The notes under the pieces are model-generated. The model had not been told where the DNA came from. It did not search any database and saw nothing but the letters and a program-made list of their open reading frames with translations. Below, in pieces: positions 11,301 to 22,195 of a DNA stretch of 64,000 nucleotides. The translations under genes and the position numbers were made by a program. Numbering within the stretch: the stretch's first letter is position 1; every line of letters starts with the position of its first letter. The stretch comes from Anaeramoeba flamelloides (taxonomy: Eukaryota > Metamonada > Anaeramoebidae), in contig JANTQA010000008.1 of assembly GCA_027625915.1 (NCBI GenBank), positions 13,207,001 through 13,271,000 of the forward strand, written 5' to 3'.

Positions 11301-12550
11301 GAATTTTAAGAACTTTGGGTCAAGATATCTTGTTAAAATGGAAAATATATATTTTTTTATTTCAAAATCTTAATTATATATTTAAAGAATTTTCTGTGTT
11401 TAAAATTGCAAACACATCAAATCAGAAAAAAAAATTTCCAAAAAAATTTAACATTGGTTACTTTTTTACTTTTTGATAACATCACTTATAATAAACACTA
11501 TTGGTCAATAAAAGATCTTTGATCAAAAATTATTTTTTTGAGATATTTTACAATTAAAGTCGGAAAATCCAATTTTCCAGATTCTATTAAAATTATTTTA
11601 TAATTCAATAGTCAAAAATTTGAATATTTTTTACATTTGAGAGGTTATAATCATATATTTTAAATGAATTTTAAATTTAATAAATATATTTCAAATGAAT
11701 AGACAATTATTTTGACTATTAAAGAATTATTTATTAATATAAATTGAAAGAATTATTTATTTTTGAGATTACAATTAGGTTTTCCAAAATCTAAAAGAAT
11801 TGAGTAAAATCAAAGATTTTTCACAGTAAGGTTTTTTTAATTTTTGAAATAGACAGAAAATTAAATAAATTTTTAGTTTATTTTAAAAAGTAATAAAAAC
11901 CGCCGATATATTTTCTTGATTTTTCTGTTTATTTGGAAAATCCATAGATTTAACAAATAAAACATAAAAACTTCAAGAAAATCTAGGCACTCTACTGCAC
12001 TCTACGGAAACTTTTCATTTGTTTTTTTTTTTAAATTTTGAAATTAACTGAAAATTAAATAAATTTTCGCTTTATTACAAATAATAAAAAAAAATCAATC
12101 ACTAGGTTTTAGGGAATTTAAAAGAATAAAGCAAAATCTTTGATTTTTCTCTATTATTGTGAATTCTGGAAAACGTATGGGAATTTTAATAGTAATGATC
12201 AGTTAGTTTTTTCACGTATTTAAGTTTTATTCGATGAATAGAGTGTTTTCATAACCATTAGTTATTATCTATTCAAAAAAATATCCTAAAATTGAATTTA
12301 TGGTAAATTCATTGGGAAGTTTATTTGAAAATTATTGCCGGGAAAAACACCTGTTTTTTCTAGATTAGAGACTGTTAAAAATCATCGTTATACTGAAAAT
12401 AATAAATATAATATAATCTTGAATTTGGTTTTCTGTGATTTTGATTCTATTATGAATAAAATCGATTATTAATGATGATAGATTAATCAATGTAGTAGTT
12501 TTGTCTATTTTTTTTTTTTTTCAATTATATTTTTTCATCTGTGTGATGGA
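8380..12550. mobile_element. 4.2-kb element with very long terminal inverted arms
   Basis: The left arm (about 8380-9265) and right arm (about 11410-12550) are inverted copies along most of their length. Matching pieces include GGATGAAAAAATAAAATTGA against the complement of TCAATTATATTTTTTCATCT, GAATAGATAATAACTAAT near 8655 against 12265, GGAAAATTGGATTTTCC near 9108, and TTTTTGATCAAAGATC near 9160 against 11513. Both arms contain a copy of the modular hairpin repeat. The interior of about 2.1 kb holds a LINE C-terminal relic and no transposase I can recognise. Long arms of this kind occur in Foldback-like and long-TIR Mutator-like elements; the superfamily here is undecided. Confidence 0.75.
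9545..9900 (-). pseudogene. Decayed LINE retrotransposon C-terminus with zinc-knuckle motif, relic 2
   Basis: The minus strand encodes LKFRISTNELKI (about 9781-9820) followed by CKKCDYC and NINHFIWYC (about 9660-9735). The order of an RxSTxELxI-type block and then CxxC...HxxxC is the usual C-terminal end of many non-LTR retrotransposon polyproteins. Stops and a frame change separate the pieces. No upstream reverse-transcriptase motif survives nearby. It lies in the spacer of the 8380-12550 element, so one inserted into the other or was captured by it. Confidence 0.6.
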
Positions 12551-12583
12551 TAAAATGATTTTTGAATTTAACATTTTTTTGAT

Positions 12584-14087
12584 AAAATTGTGATTTTTCA
12601 TTAACTATGATACTTTTCCAGTATGATCACAAGTGTCATGAAACTTGCCAGTATATTTGGTATTTTAAATATAAATTAATTCCCTTTAAGGGGTAAGTAC
12701 ATTTTTCATTTTTTGAGTGCCACCATTTATGTAAAACTGAATTATTCAAATCATTTCTTTTGCCAAATAAATTGATATTTTCATAAATACTAGAGTGGAA
12801 TATATTCTAGTAATAGATATTTTCATACCAACAAAAAATCGCAAATCAAAAAAATGAAAAAAGTGATCAAAAAAAAATAAATAAAAATCATTTATTACTT
12901 GTTCTTATCTATAAAATTTGACACAATTACTTATTCTTTATTTGGTTTTATTTTTAATTCTTTATGAAAAAATTTTAATTGGAAAATTTTTGATAAACAA
13001 ATTACTATTTATTTTGAAAGAATTTCCAAAATGAATTTAAAAATCCTATTTTCATTTATGTCATCTAATTCTGGTTTAAGTTCAGAAAATCAGAGATTTT
13101 TTTAATTCTTCTTGAGAATGAGGGTTTATTGGGTAAATTCGTTTGAATTTATAATTATTTATTTTCTATTAAAATGTGAACTCAAAAAAATTCTGAATCT
13201 GATTGAAATTTGTTATTGAATTTCTAAATTATTTTGATTTGAATCTTTTGTAACTGTTATTTGATTCCAAGAATTCAACTCCTTTATTTTAATTTTTGAA
13301 ATAGTATTCCTCGTTTTGGCTTGGTTTGAGAAAAATATTTTAAAATTGAATTTTGAAAGCAAATTTGTCACAAAAGGTTTTTTAAAATAATAATAAATAG
13401 TAATGGGATGAGGAAATTCAAGGAAAAAAATAGTTTGTATTCATGCAAAGTAAGAAGATAAAGAAAACCAATCTTCCAAAATAGGCTTTTATCGATTTTT
13501 TTTTTTTTTTTTCATTCTTGATTTCAACAAATTTATTTGGAATGGTGATCTTTTGTGTTTGGTCTTCTAAAAGAAAATATTTGTTTCAAATGCACACACT
13601 TTCAGGTATATTTTGTTGGTTTACTGTTTCGTTAATTTTGATCATTGGTATAAACACATTTCTAGATCCAAAACTTCATTTAATAAAACCAAAAATTGAA
13701 TCAAAAAAAATGTTCAAAAAATTGAAAAAATTAAGATTCAACTCTGAATTACTTTTGTTCCATTCACGAATAGACTAGTGGGTGGTGTTTTGGTTTCAAA
13801 GTTTCAATATCTGGTGGCACTCAAAAAATATTTTTTCAGTAATGTTCACACAATTAAAAATTTTCAAAATGGTAAAATGTACTTACTTCCTTAATAAAAT
13901 CATAGAGATGTTTGAATTTGAAAAAAAAAGTATTTTGTTTTGACTCTTGACTTTTAAACATTAAAAATTTCCTTTCTTTTTAAATATAATTTAATTTATA
14001 TTTAAAATACCAAATATCCTGTCAAGTTTCATGACACTTGGGATCATACTGGAAAAGTATCATAGTTAATGAAAAAATCACAATTTT
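12584..14087. mobile_element. 1.5-kb TIR element, family D, copy 1 (complete)
   Basis: The ends are inverted repeats of about 100 nt with only a few differences: the left contains ATGATACTTTTCCAGTATGA and AGTGTCATGAAACTTG, and the right is their complement. A second, inner inverted pair reads GAGTGCCACC (12716) and GGTGGCACTC (13813). The body matches 62840-64000 in the same orientation, and the right third matches 15797-16115. End-only similarity is seen near 22615-22740. No transposase is visible; the 86-codon frame at 13518-13778 is not conserved as protein between copies. Confidence 0.85.
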
Positions 14088-14730
14088 AAAAATACAATAA
14101 GAAAAATTCATTAATCATTTTCCACGGGTAAATTGCATGGAAAAAATTAAAATATTAAAAAATTATTGAGAAAATGTTATTTCAATTTCTTTCTAAGTGA
14201 TATGAGGCTTGTGGCGTGGGGTATAAATATCCTGAACAATAAAGTGGTATAATCTTTTCAGAATGAGAAATTGTTTATAATTTTACCTTGTTTTATTAGA
14301 AAATCTAGAAATTATTTTGCTCAATAAATGTTTTCTTTCAAAATCCTGATGGTTTTATGGTATTTTATACATTACAACAATTTATTTTATAACTAAAACC
14401 TGGGCCACTGGTTTTAATTTATAGTAATTCTATATCTCTCTTTAAGAATTAAATTTTAATATTGTTTTTTCAAAAATTATCGAATTTGGTCGAAACTTTT
14501 TTTAGAAATCAAATTTTAAATAATGAGGAAAAGTTTCGAAAATGTACAATTTCTGGTCTGGGCACATATCCGCTTTGTATTCAACTTATATTAAGGTGTT
14601 TTTATATATAGTCTTCAAAAAAATATGGATACAGAGTGAAGAAAGAAGTAAAAAAATCAAATTCCAAATTTACCTTAGAATGTTTCAGAATTTCAATGTG
14701 TTTTGGATCAATATATATTTTCCTAAAATC

Positions 14731-14769
<39 letters not shown>

Positions 14770-15433
14770 GTTTTGAGATTCCTTCAACAGATAATCAATA
14801 AAATTGTTTGTTTGGTTTGTAACTTTATATTTCAGTGCTCAGAGAGACTAAAATACGAAGATTCGTCCAAACTTGATCTTTCTTGCTTGGTCTTCAAAAA
14901 GAAAAGATTTTTTAAAAATTGACACCTTCTCCATTCGAAACTCTTTTTCAAACAAAAGGTTAGACTTCCCAAATCATCAATATATTGAATTTGATGGTTC
15001 ATAAGATACTTACTTATTGGTGATTTTCATTTTATATTTTTTGTTTTTTTTTAATTTATGGATATAGAATAGACGGAAAATGAAAAAACAAGATAAGAAG
15101 AAAAAAAAATTGGAAATAATCTGACAGTATAAAAATGGAAACAGTTTAAGTTTGATTTTGTATGAACTAGATATAGGAATTAAGAAAGATTATTATTGAA
15201 TCGAAGTATGGGACAAAGACAAAAGTAAATAAAGGAAAAAAAAATTCCAACAAAATACCAGATGAATTACTACCTTCTATTGGTAATGAAACTTTCTAGA
15301 ACATAAGCTTGACTAGTAAAGAGTTATAAATAAAATTTTAAGAATTTTTCCCAATTCAACTTGATCAAAGGTTTTTATTGATTTTAAAATTTTTTTTCTT
15401 TATAATTAACAAAACGAAATTTCTCATTTCAAA
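14088..15433. other. Intergenic AT-rich DNA with a 32-base A run
   Basis: There is an uninterrupted A run at 14732-14763. The 126-codon frame across it (14542-14922) owes its length to that run, shows no family resemblance, and is not called. No TIRs were recognised. Confidence 0.5.
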
Positions 15434-15633
15434 TACAGTCAGTTCCACTTTTAAGGCACAAACTATTAACGAAATTTAAGGCTCAAAAAAAATCTCAAAT
15501 TAAGGCACAAAATTCAAATTCTAGTAAAATAAATTGTAAAAAAAAAAAATTACAACTTTTGTTCCTTATTTTGAGATTTTTTTGTGTCTTAAACTTCGAT
15601 GAAAGTTTGTGCCTTAAAAGTGGAACTGACTGT
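15434..15633. mobile_element. 200-bp foldback MITE, family A, copy 2
   Basis: The ends are TACAGTCAGTTCCACTTTTA and its perfect complement TAAAAGTGGAACTGACTGTA, and identity continues for about 30 bases before becoming imperfect. The terminal TA on each side fits a TA target duplication, so the element proper is CAGTCAGTTCC...GGAACTGACTG. No open frame. This is typical of non-autonomous Tc1/mariner-like elements. Confidence 0.9.
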
Positions 15634-15796
15634 AAAAGGGCACACCACTTTATAAAATATTTAATTTTAATTTTTATTGTATCGTTTTAATTAGTTTTAA
15701 ATATTGTATTGAATGTTTTTTTATGTTTTAAAGTGTTACTTATATTTTAGAATGATACTGCAATTAATTAGATCCAATTATAAATAATTATTGAAA

Positions 15797-16115
15797 TTTT
15801 CGGTTCACTTTTATTTGAAAAAGAGTTTATTTTTATGGTTTACTCCTGGGTTAATTTCAACCATCCACCTAAACACATTTCTCGAGATTCAAAACACACA
15901 ATTGTTAATCCAAAAATAATGTTCAAAAAATTGAAACTTTAAAGATTCATCTCCGATTTACTTTGGTTTCGTTTTCTTTTCATAAACAGAGTAGTGAATG
16001 GTATTTTTAATACAAAGTTTCATTATTACACTCAAAAAAAAATTTTCTTCAGTAATATTCTCACAATTAAAATTTTGAAAAATGGGAAAATTTACCTACT
16101 TCCGGAAATCAAATA
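15797..16115. mobile_element. Family D element fragment (right part)
   Basis: This aligns with the right third of the 12584-14087 element. Shared pieces include TAAACACATTTCT, AATGTTCAAAAAATTGAAA, GTAGTGAATGGTATTTT (as in the copy near 63950) and CACTCAAAAAA. It is cut off on the left, and MITE E starts two bases after its right edge, so MITE E probably inserted into this copy. Confidence 0.75.
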
Positions 16116-16117
16116 CA

Positions 16118-16597
16118 CAGTGGTGTAAATAGCCCATGTTTTTTACTTTAACCCGATTACGAAAATTTAACTGCTTTTTTTTTTTTTTCAGACTTGGGTA
16201 TTTGGAGTTTGGAAAGACACATATATTCTTGGTTCAGATTTAAATTGATTTTAGAGGTTAGATCTTTGATTAAATGTAAATGGTTCATTAATTTTAAATG
16301 CTTTATTTCAAAAATTTCTTCTTATTTTTAAAATTTTGTGAGATTAAATTCTTTTTTTAAATAAAAATTCAAAAAATGATCGTTTTCTCATTATTTTGTC
16401 AAAAAATTGCATTTTAATCCATCAATATCTTCATAATACTTTTTTAAAATTTATTTAAAGACCCCTGTTTTTGTTTATATACTGCTGTCACCTCCATTAA
16501 TTTGTTTCTTTTATTTCTACAGTCAGCGTCTATTTTTTGAATGAGTTAAATTTTAGTAATAGATTAAAGTAAAAAACATGGGTTATTTACACCACTG
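16118..16597. mobile_element. 480-bp TIR element, family E
   Basis: The left end CAGTGGTGTAAATAGCCCAT continues GTTTTTTACTTTAA. The right end is its complement with one difference (AACCC for AGCCC). TA follows the right end; the left flank reads TACA, so a TA duplication is only approximate. The interior is AT-rich without coding potential. The CAGTG start again suggests a Tc1/mariner/pogo-like origin. Confidence 0.85.
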
Positions 16598-16618
16598 TAG
16601 ATCCTTTTTTTAAAAATT

Positions 16619-17329
16619 ACTTTTGATTGAATCGACCTCGATTAAAAATTTGCAGTTTATTTTTCCTCTATTTGGAATTAATTTGGTATATTTATAAAGA
16701 GAAAAATGGTTGTGTGAATTTCTTCTTTTTAAAGTTCTTATCATTAAAGTATGGAAAGTTTTTTTTTATCTCAAAATGTTGTTCTGCAATTTTCATTTTT
16801 TAGTGTTTCTTCATTAGGTAATATATCCTCTTATCTTGGAACTATTTCAAAACTAAAGCAATACTTAAAGAGATGTGTTGTTATAGCTGTTGTTGGGTGT
16901 GAGTTTTGGAGATCATTTGTATTGTCTCTCTTTGAAAATTTCGTTTCTTTGGATTTTTGATTTGTCAAAAATTACTTTTGATTTTTAAAAAGTTTTTAAT
17001 TTGACAAATAAATTTAAAAATTGAATTTTAGTCATATAAAATACTCAAAATGAATTCTACCTTGGTGAAATTGGATTAGTATATAAAAAAGAATGATTTC
17101 AGAGATCTAATAATACGTATTATTCAATATTTTTTTAGATTGTAGAATGGGATTATTTTTACAATAAAACCCCTTTATTTAATAATTTGAAGAGCTGATA
17201 GATCTTGCATTTTTCTTCTTATAATTCTAGTAGTATTTGGGATAACAAAATCAATTATAGAATTATATCAAAATTGGTTCATTATTAAAGAATTGACAAA
17301 AAAAATCGAGGTCGATTCATTTCAAAAGT
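16619..17329. mobile_element. 711-bp TIR element, family F
   Basis: The left terminus is ACTTTTGATTGAATCGACCT (then CGATT) and the right is the complement of ACTTTTGAAATGAATCGACC (then TCGATT). The interior has one 69-codon frame (16751-16960) with no similarity I can name. The element sits about 20 bases to the right of element E. Confidence 0.75.
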
Positions 17330-17745
17330 GTTCTTTGAAATTATGAAAATTTAAAGTATTTTAAGGAATACTTATGATAATGAGGCTACTAAAAAAGCAA
17401 AAGGAAAGAAAACCTATTTGAAAATTTTGCCCATAATCGTCTAACGTAGTAATGCTAATGAACCTCAAAACAAAATTCCATTTAAGGTAAAATTGAAAAG
17501 AAAAAATATCAAAAATGAAAAAAAATAAATTGTCTCCAAGATCGTTTGGATATTATTTTTATTGAAATAATAATAATATTTATTATTCAGATTAGTATTT
17601 CGATTTTGTTTTTTTTTTATATTTTTATTTTGTATGTAATCTAAAAGAAGATTAAAATTTGTAAAGTTACTAATCTTCTAAAAAAAAATAATTAGAATTA
17701 CTTTAAATCTTCGTTAGAAGTTTAGACAATGCAAATAAGTTTAAT
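17330..17745. other. Spacer downstream of RPL9
   Basis: AT-rich sequence holding the presumed 3' untranslated region of RPL9, which is transcribed leftwards. Nothing else recognised. Confidence 0.5.
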
Positions 17746-18706
17746 TTAATCTTCTTCAATAAATTCTTTTTCAGAAACATAAATACCATCCAAAAACATT
17801 CTAATATCTTTGTTACGTACATTACAAATTTGATGGATTTGAGCGCCTATTTTATTTTAATAAGAAAACAAAAAAGAAAAAAAAAATTAAAGCAAAAAGA
17901 TTTAACAACAATTTTTTTAAAAAAATAACTCTTAAAAAAAAAAGAAAAAGAAAAAAAAAAAAAAAAAAAAAAAAATGAAAAAGAAAAAGAAAAAGAAAAA
18001 GAAAAAGATCAAGAAAAATGAAAAAAAAAGAAACTTACAACAAAGTGAAACTAAGGTAACATCATTTCCTTCAAGATAAATTTCGTCTTTGGTTTTTTCT
18101 GATCTGAATACTTTGACACCTTCAAGCATTCTAACTTTTCTTTCAATTTTTTCACCAAGGAAATTTCTGATTTCGATGAAGGATCCGTTTTCTGGGATAT
18201 TAAGATTGATGGGAAAATGATTGTATGCAAGTTTCATTCTATATCTATATCCTTTGGTAACACCGTTAATCATGTTTTGGATATGTGCGACAATTGTTCT
18301 GACACCACAAACTTGTTTACGTTTGGCAAGCCATAATGTGACTGTAACTTCTTTTTTTTCTTTATTGGACTCTAAGTGTAATTTTGTGTGCTTGAAATTT
18401 TTTTTTAAGGTTCCTCTTGGCCCTTTGACAACAACAATTCTTGCTTTTACTGTGATTTCAACTGAAATGAGTTGATTAGTTATTCGGAATTATTTTATTC
18501 AAAAAAAAAAATAAAAAAAAAAAAGCAAAAAAAAAATTAAAAAAAAGAAACAAAAAAAAAAAAGAAAGGTTAACAAGCTCTGTAAAAAGAAAAGAGTTTG
18601 ACAAAGCAAATGAAAAAAGAAAAAGGTTTTATAAGAAAGTTGTGTTGAGTTAATTCTTACCATTTTCTGGTACTTTGACTGTTTCTGTGGTCTTGAGAAA
18701 TTTCAT
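17746..18706 (-). CDS. RPL9: 60S ribosomal protein L9 (uL6)
   Basis: uL6 is a structural protein of the large ribosomal subunit near the factor-binding site. Three exons join in frame to 189 codons: 18706-18661 ([15 protein letters not shown]), 18461-18039 and 17846-17746. Introns of 199 and 192 nt start GTAAGAATT and GTAAGTTTC and end TTTCAG and AAATAG. The translation follows the family end to end: [14 protein letters not shown], then [59 protein letters not shown], and finally [20 protein letters not shown]. Human L9 is 192 residues. The open frame that runs on past exon 2 into poly-Phe is intron sequence. Confidence is high because both splice joins fall exactly where the family alignment requires. 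Confidence 0.96.
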
Positions 18707-19300
18707 TGCTCTTTGTTCAAATTTTGAATTGTAGAAAAATTAAAAAAAATGATTAAAGCGAACCAAAAAACCTTCTCACATTTTCTGTTAATTGCTTATT
18801 GTCAAAGAACAATAAATCAAACAAACTTTTTTTAAAATGGCTTTACAAGCACAAAAAGAAGACTAAGATTTTATTCAGGTCAAATTTTCAAAGGAAGAAT
18901 CCCATGGTAATTGATTTTGATCTTCAAAAGTTGAAATTTACCTTTTGTTTTTGTTGGTATGGAAAATTCAAAACACACCAATACTTCACTTCATTTTTTC
19001 TTTTTTTTATTTTTCTCTAAATAACAAAGAAATATTGAGGAATGTGATTTCGATTTTTTTTATTTGTTTCTTTTTTTGGACGTATATTTTTGTGAACCAA
19101 AAACCCTTAAATGAAAGTCAGATTTCATAATGAAAAAAAGGTAATCAGTTGAAATTGTTATCCCAGTTAAATTTCAAAGATAAGTAATGAATATTCATTA
19201 CAGTCATATTTACCTTTTGTGTAGATCAAATGGTTATTTGAAAATTAACACTTTCTTTTCAAAGCCGAAGCAGTCTTGCAAAAAAAGATCTCTTTGTCCT
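18707..19300. other. RPL9 upstream region
   Basis: This should contain the RPL9 promoter and 5' leader. Short AT-rich frames on the plus strand (18799-19130) show no similarity. No motif is distinctive enough to call. Confidence 0.4.
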
Positions 19301-19314
19301 AGAGTCATTCTCTT

Positions 19315-19640
19315 GAAAAAAATTGTTTAAAAATTGAAAAACCTTATGAAATTTACGTCTTATTAATCTCTAAAAATCAACAATCAAAAAGCTGAACAAG
19401 TTTCTCAAAAAAGTGCCAAAGAGTGACACTTCAAAACCAACATCGTTTTATTCAAAATTGTAATTCATTATTCTTTAAAGTGAAAATTGATAATCATTCT
19501 TTGTGAACTTTTGACCAAATGTCCGCTTTTCCTTGTTGATTTTTAGAAATCGATCTGATATCACCTTATGATTTGATTTTAATTTGTATTAGAAACTCAT
19601 AAAATTTGTTTAAAAATTCTACTATTGTCAAAAAAACCAG
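19315..19640. repeat. Dispersed repeat I, copy 1, with internal hairpin
   Basis: The segment GCCAAAGAGTGACACTTCAA (19416) faces ATCATTCTTTGTGAACTTTT (about 19493), an imperfect inverted pair. The same block with similar flanks recurs at 35504-35640. On the minus strand both copies read alike at the outer edge (KNQQGKADIWSKVHKE here, INNEKRGYFYKKVQRV there), so the repeat may derive from a coding sequence. The family is not recognised. Confidence 0.55.
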
Positions 19641-21224
19641 TGGAAAATAGTTCAGTACTAGACTATTAGAAAAAAATAAATTATGAAAATTAAAGTTAGC
19701 CAAAACTACAGATTAGATTTCAGATATAAATCACGTTTTATAAATTATTTTATCAAATTCATGGTAATTTTATGTAATTAAGAATAGATAGCTATTAAAC
19801 TCATTTAGATTTGAATTCCCCCTTTTTCAAAATTACAAACTTTTGAAAAAAACACATATTTTTGGATTTATATTTTTTTATTAAAATGAGGTCCCAATGA
19901 ATGAACTATAGATTGAGCATTAAGTAAGAAAAAAGAATAAATGTTAAAAAATTTTACAGAAAAAAACAGGTAATACATATACAAAACCGCAAACAAGAAA
20001 AAAAATAAAATGATAAAAAATATTCCAATAACCGAAAAAAAAAAGTTTTTCTATTTAATTTAACAATATCTTTAAAAAGAAAATTTTGAGTATATTTTCA
20101 AATTGAAAAATATGATTCTATTAGGATTATTAAAAAAATACTTGAAATAATCTCTCCACGAAATCGTATAAAAAATTCAAAAATTTTACAATTGAACATG
20201 AAAAAAATATAATTGAAAACTTTCATTTTTTTTTCAATTCCTATAATAACTAAATAAAGTTCTCAACACCTTTCGATATTATTTGTATAATAATATTTAT
20301 TATATAAATTTATTTTATAAATACAAAATTTAGAAAGTTTTTTTGAAAAAATTTTCTGAATTTAGTAGTTCCCAAATAAAAACCAGATTCTTTTTTATAG
20401 AAAACCTATAAGCGAAAAAAAGATAAAAGAAACCTACAATAAATCACAATTAAATATGGTACTCGTTTCTTAAAGTCCTGTTATTAAAAAAAGAAATTCT
20501 AAAAATATAGGATCAAATTAGAAAATTAATCTCTAAATAGAAAGTTTATTTTTGATTATTATAATTGTTTAAAAAAATGAAATTTGTTACAAAAATTGAG
20601 AATAATATAAAAAATTTTCAACTAATTGCATTCCTAATTTAGTTTTTTACCTTCATATCAAGGAATTTATCTTCAAAATTTACTTTGAATTTGGTAGACC
20701 ATTGGGTAGTAAATTAGATGCTCAATTGGGAACAAGACGAAAAAAAACCCGGTTTTATTTTCAAATATCAGATGATAGGCTTTTGAACATTTTCTTTCGA
20801 TTTTAAAAAATTATTTTTCACCTTTCTGACTTGTCCTTACAAACAGATTTCTTATTCATTGAAAATAATTGTTGGGAAAACTGAATTCTTTTGTTGAAAA
20901 AGACTTGTTAAACCCTTAATTATTTTTATTTTATCATCCAATATAATTTTTTATTAGATTACAACAAAACGAGGTGGCTATTAAAAGAAAATTATTAGAA
21001 GTATACTGAGTCGGTTTGGCACTTTCTTCAATCTTGGATCTTATGATTTCATTTTTTTTATTAAATCTCTCAAATTGTTTGTTTTTTCTTTTTTTTTTGT
21101 CATGAATTTTTGCTTTTTTTTTCCCTACCTTATTCTAACCAAGTTTTTTTTTTAAATTAATCACAAACATAACACTTAAATTACAATCTTATAAAACAGA
21201 CAAATATTGGTTATTTAACTGACA
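19641..21224. other. Upstream region of RPS12, no gene seen
   Basis: About 1.6 kb of AT-rich DNA without recognisable coding blocks or TIRs. The last 100 bases are the likely 5' leader of RPS12. The ATG context is CTGACAATGTCT, preceded by TATTTAA. Confidence 0.5.
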
Positions 21225-21680
21225 ATGTCTGAAGAACAAATTAAAGAAGAAAAATTAAGTGGATCTGAGGAAGAAGAAATCAACGAAGAATCTGGATCTG
21301 AAGTCGAAGAAGAAAGCATGGATCTTATGACAGCTGTCCAAAGAGTCCTCAAATCTGCACTCCGTAATGACTCCCTCGCTAAGGGTCTTAATGAATCGAT
21401 CAGAGCACTTGACTCTGGAAGAGCAAGATTATGTGTTCTTGCATCCGATGTTGACGATCCAAAATACGTCAACGTTATCACCACGCTTTGCTCTGAAAAT
21501 AACATCCAATTGATCAAGGCTCCATCCCGTGAATCCTTAGGTGAGTGGGTTGGCTTATGTAAAATCGACGAAGAAGGTGTTGCCCAAAAAATTATCAAAA
21601 CTTCCTGTGTTGTTGTAAAAGAATATGGTGATCAAAACCAAGCTTTGAACATCGTTCTTAAAAGCTTCAACAAAAATTAA
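21225..21680 (+). CDS. RPS12: 40S ribosomal protein S12 (eS12)
   Basis: eS12 is an L7Ae-fold protein of the small-subunit beak. A single exon of 151 codons carries all family blocks: MTAVQRVLKSALRND, then LAKGLNESIRALDSGRARLC, VLASDVDDPKYVNVI, CSENNIQLIKAPSRESLGEW and VGLCKIDEEGVAQKIIKTSC. It has a longer acidic N-terminus (about residues 3-33, rich in Glu and Ser) than the 132-residue human protein. Codon choice is richer in C-ending codons than in neighbouring frames, as expected of a highly expressed gene. No intron is needed. AATAAA occurs about 120 bases after the stop. Confidence 0.97.
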   Translation: MSEEQIKEEKLSGSEEEEINEESGSEVEEESMDLMTAVQRVLKSALRNDSLAKGLNESIRALDSGRARLCVLASDVDDPKYVNVITTLCSENNIQLIKAPSRESLGEWVGLCKIDEEGVAQKIIKTSCVVVKEYGDQNQALNIVLKSFNKN

Positions 21681-22195
21681 AGTTTTTGTTTTTTTTGACC
21701 TTCATTAACAAGATTTTAAAAAAAGGCCAAACCAAATAATCAGAAATACACTTTTCCTGGACCAAATTTAAACAAAAAAATAATTTTGATTTTTCAATAA
21801 AATAGAGAATTGTTTTTGTTTCAAGACATTTTATAAAAACCGTAAAAATTGAAACCTTTTATAAGATTTTTCTTTTTTTTTGTTTTGCTTTTTCTTCTTT
21901 TTCAAAATAATTCAGACATCCAAAAAACTGATAAATTCAAAGAAATATCCCAAAATTTTTAATTAATTTTCTCTTTTACAAATTTGTTTACACAAGCTTT
22001 AATTAATCCATTATATATGTTTTAATGTGAAGAAACTTTGTAAAAATTGTCTTAACTTTGAAAAAGATTCGTTCTCTTGAGTTGTTTTATTTGTTGAGTT
22101 AATTGATCTCAAAAATGGAAATTGAACTAAAAATTTAATAAAATATATTTGACTTTATCAGTAAACAATAGATTTTTTTAAAAATTAATTAAAAC
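21681..22195. other. 3' flank of RPS12
   Basis: AT-rich DNA with the presumed RPS12 3' untranslated region and AATAAA at about 21797. No further gene recognised. Confidence 0.5.

Noticed and set aside
13518-13778. 86-codon frame inside family D as a transposase
   Set aside because: The matching part of the copies at 15797 and 63700 is broken and does not preserve the protein; no DDE or zinc-finger pattern.
14542-14922. 126-codon plus-strand frame containing a poly-Lys run
   Set aside because: Length depends on a 32-base A run; no similarity and no conserved relative in the window.
18221-18475. Plus-strand frame of 84 codons over RPL9 exon 2
   Set aside because: Shadow of a conserved ribosomal protein exon on the other strand.
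21215-21598. Minus-strand frame of 127 codons over RPS12
   Set aside because: Shadow frame; the plus strand encodes a complete eS12.
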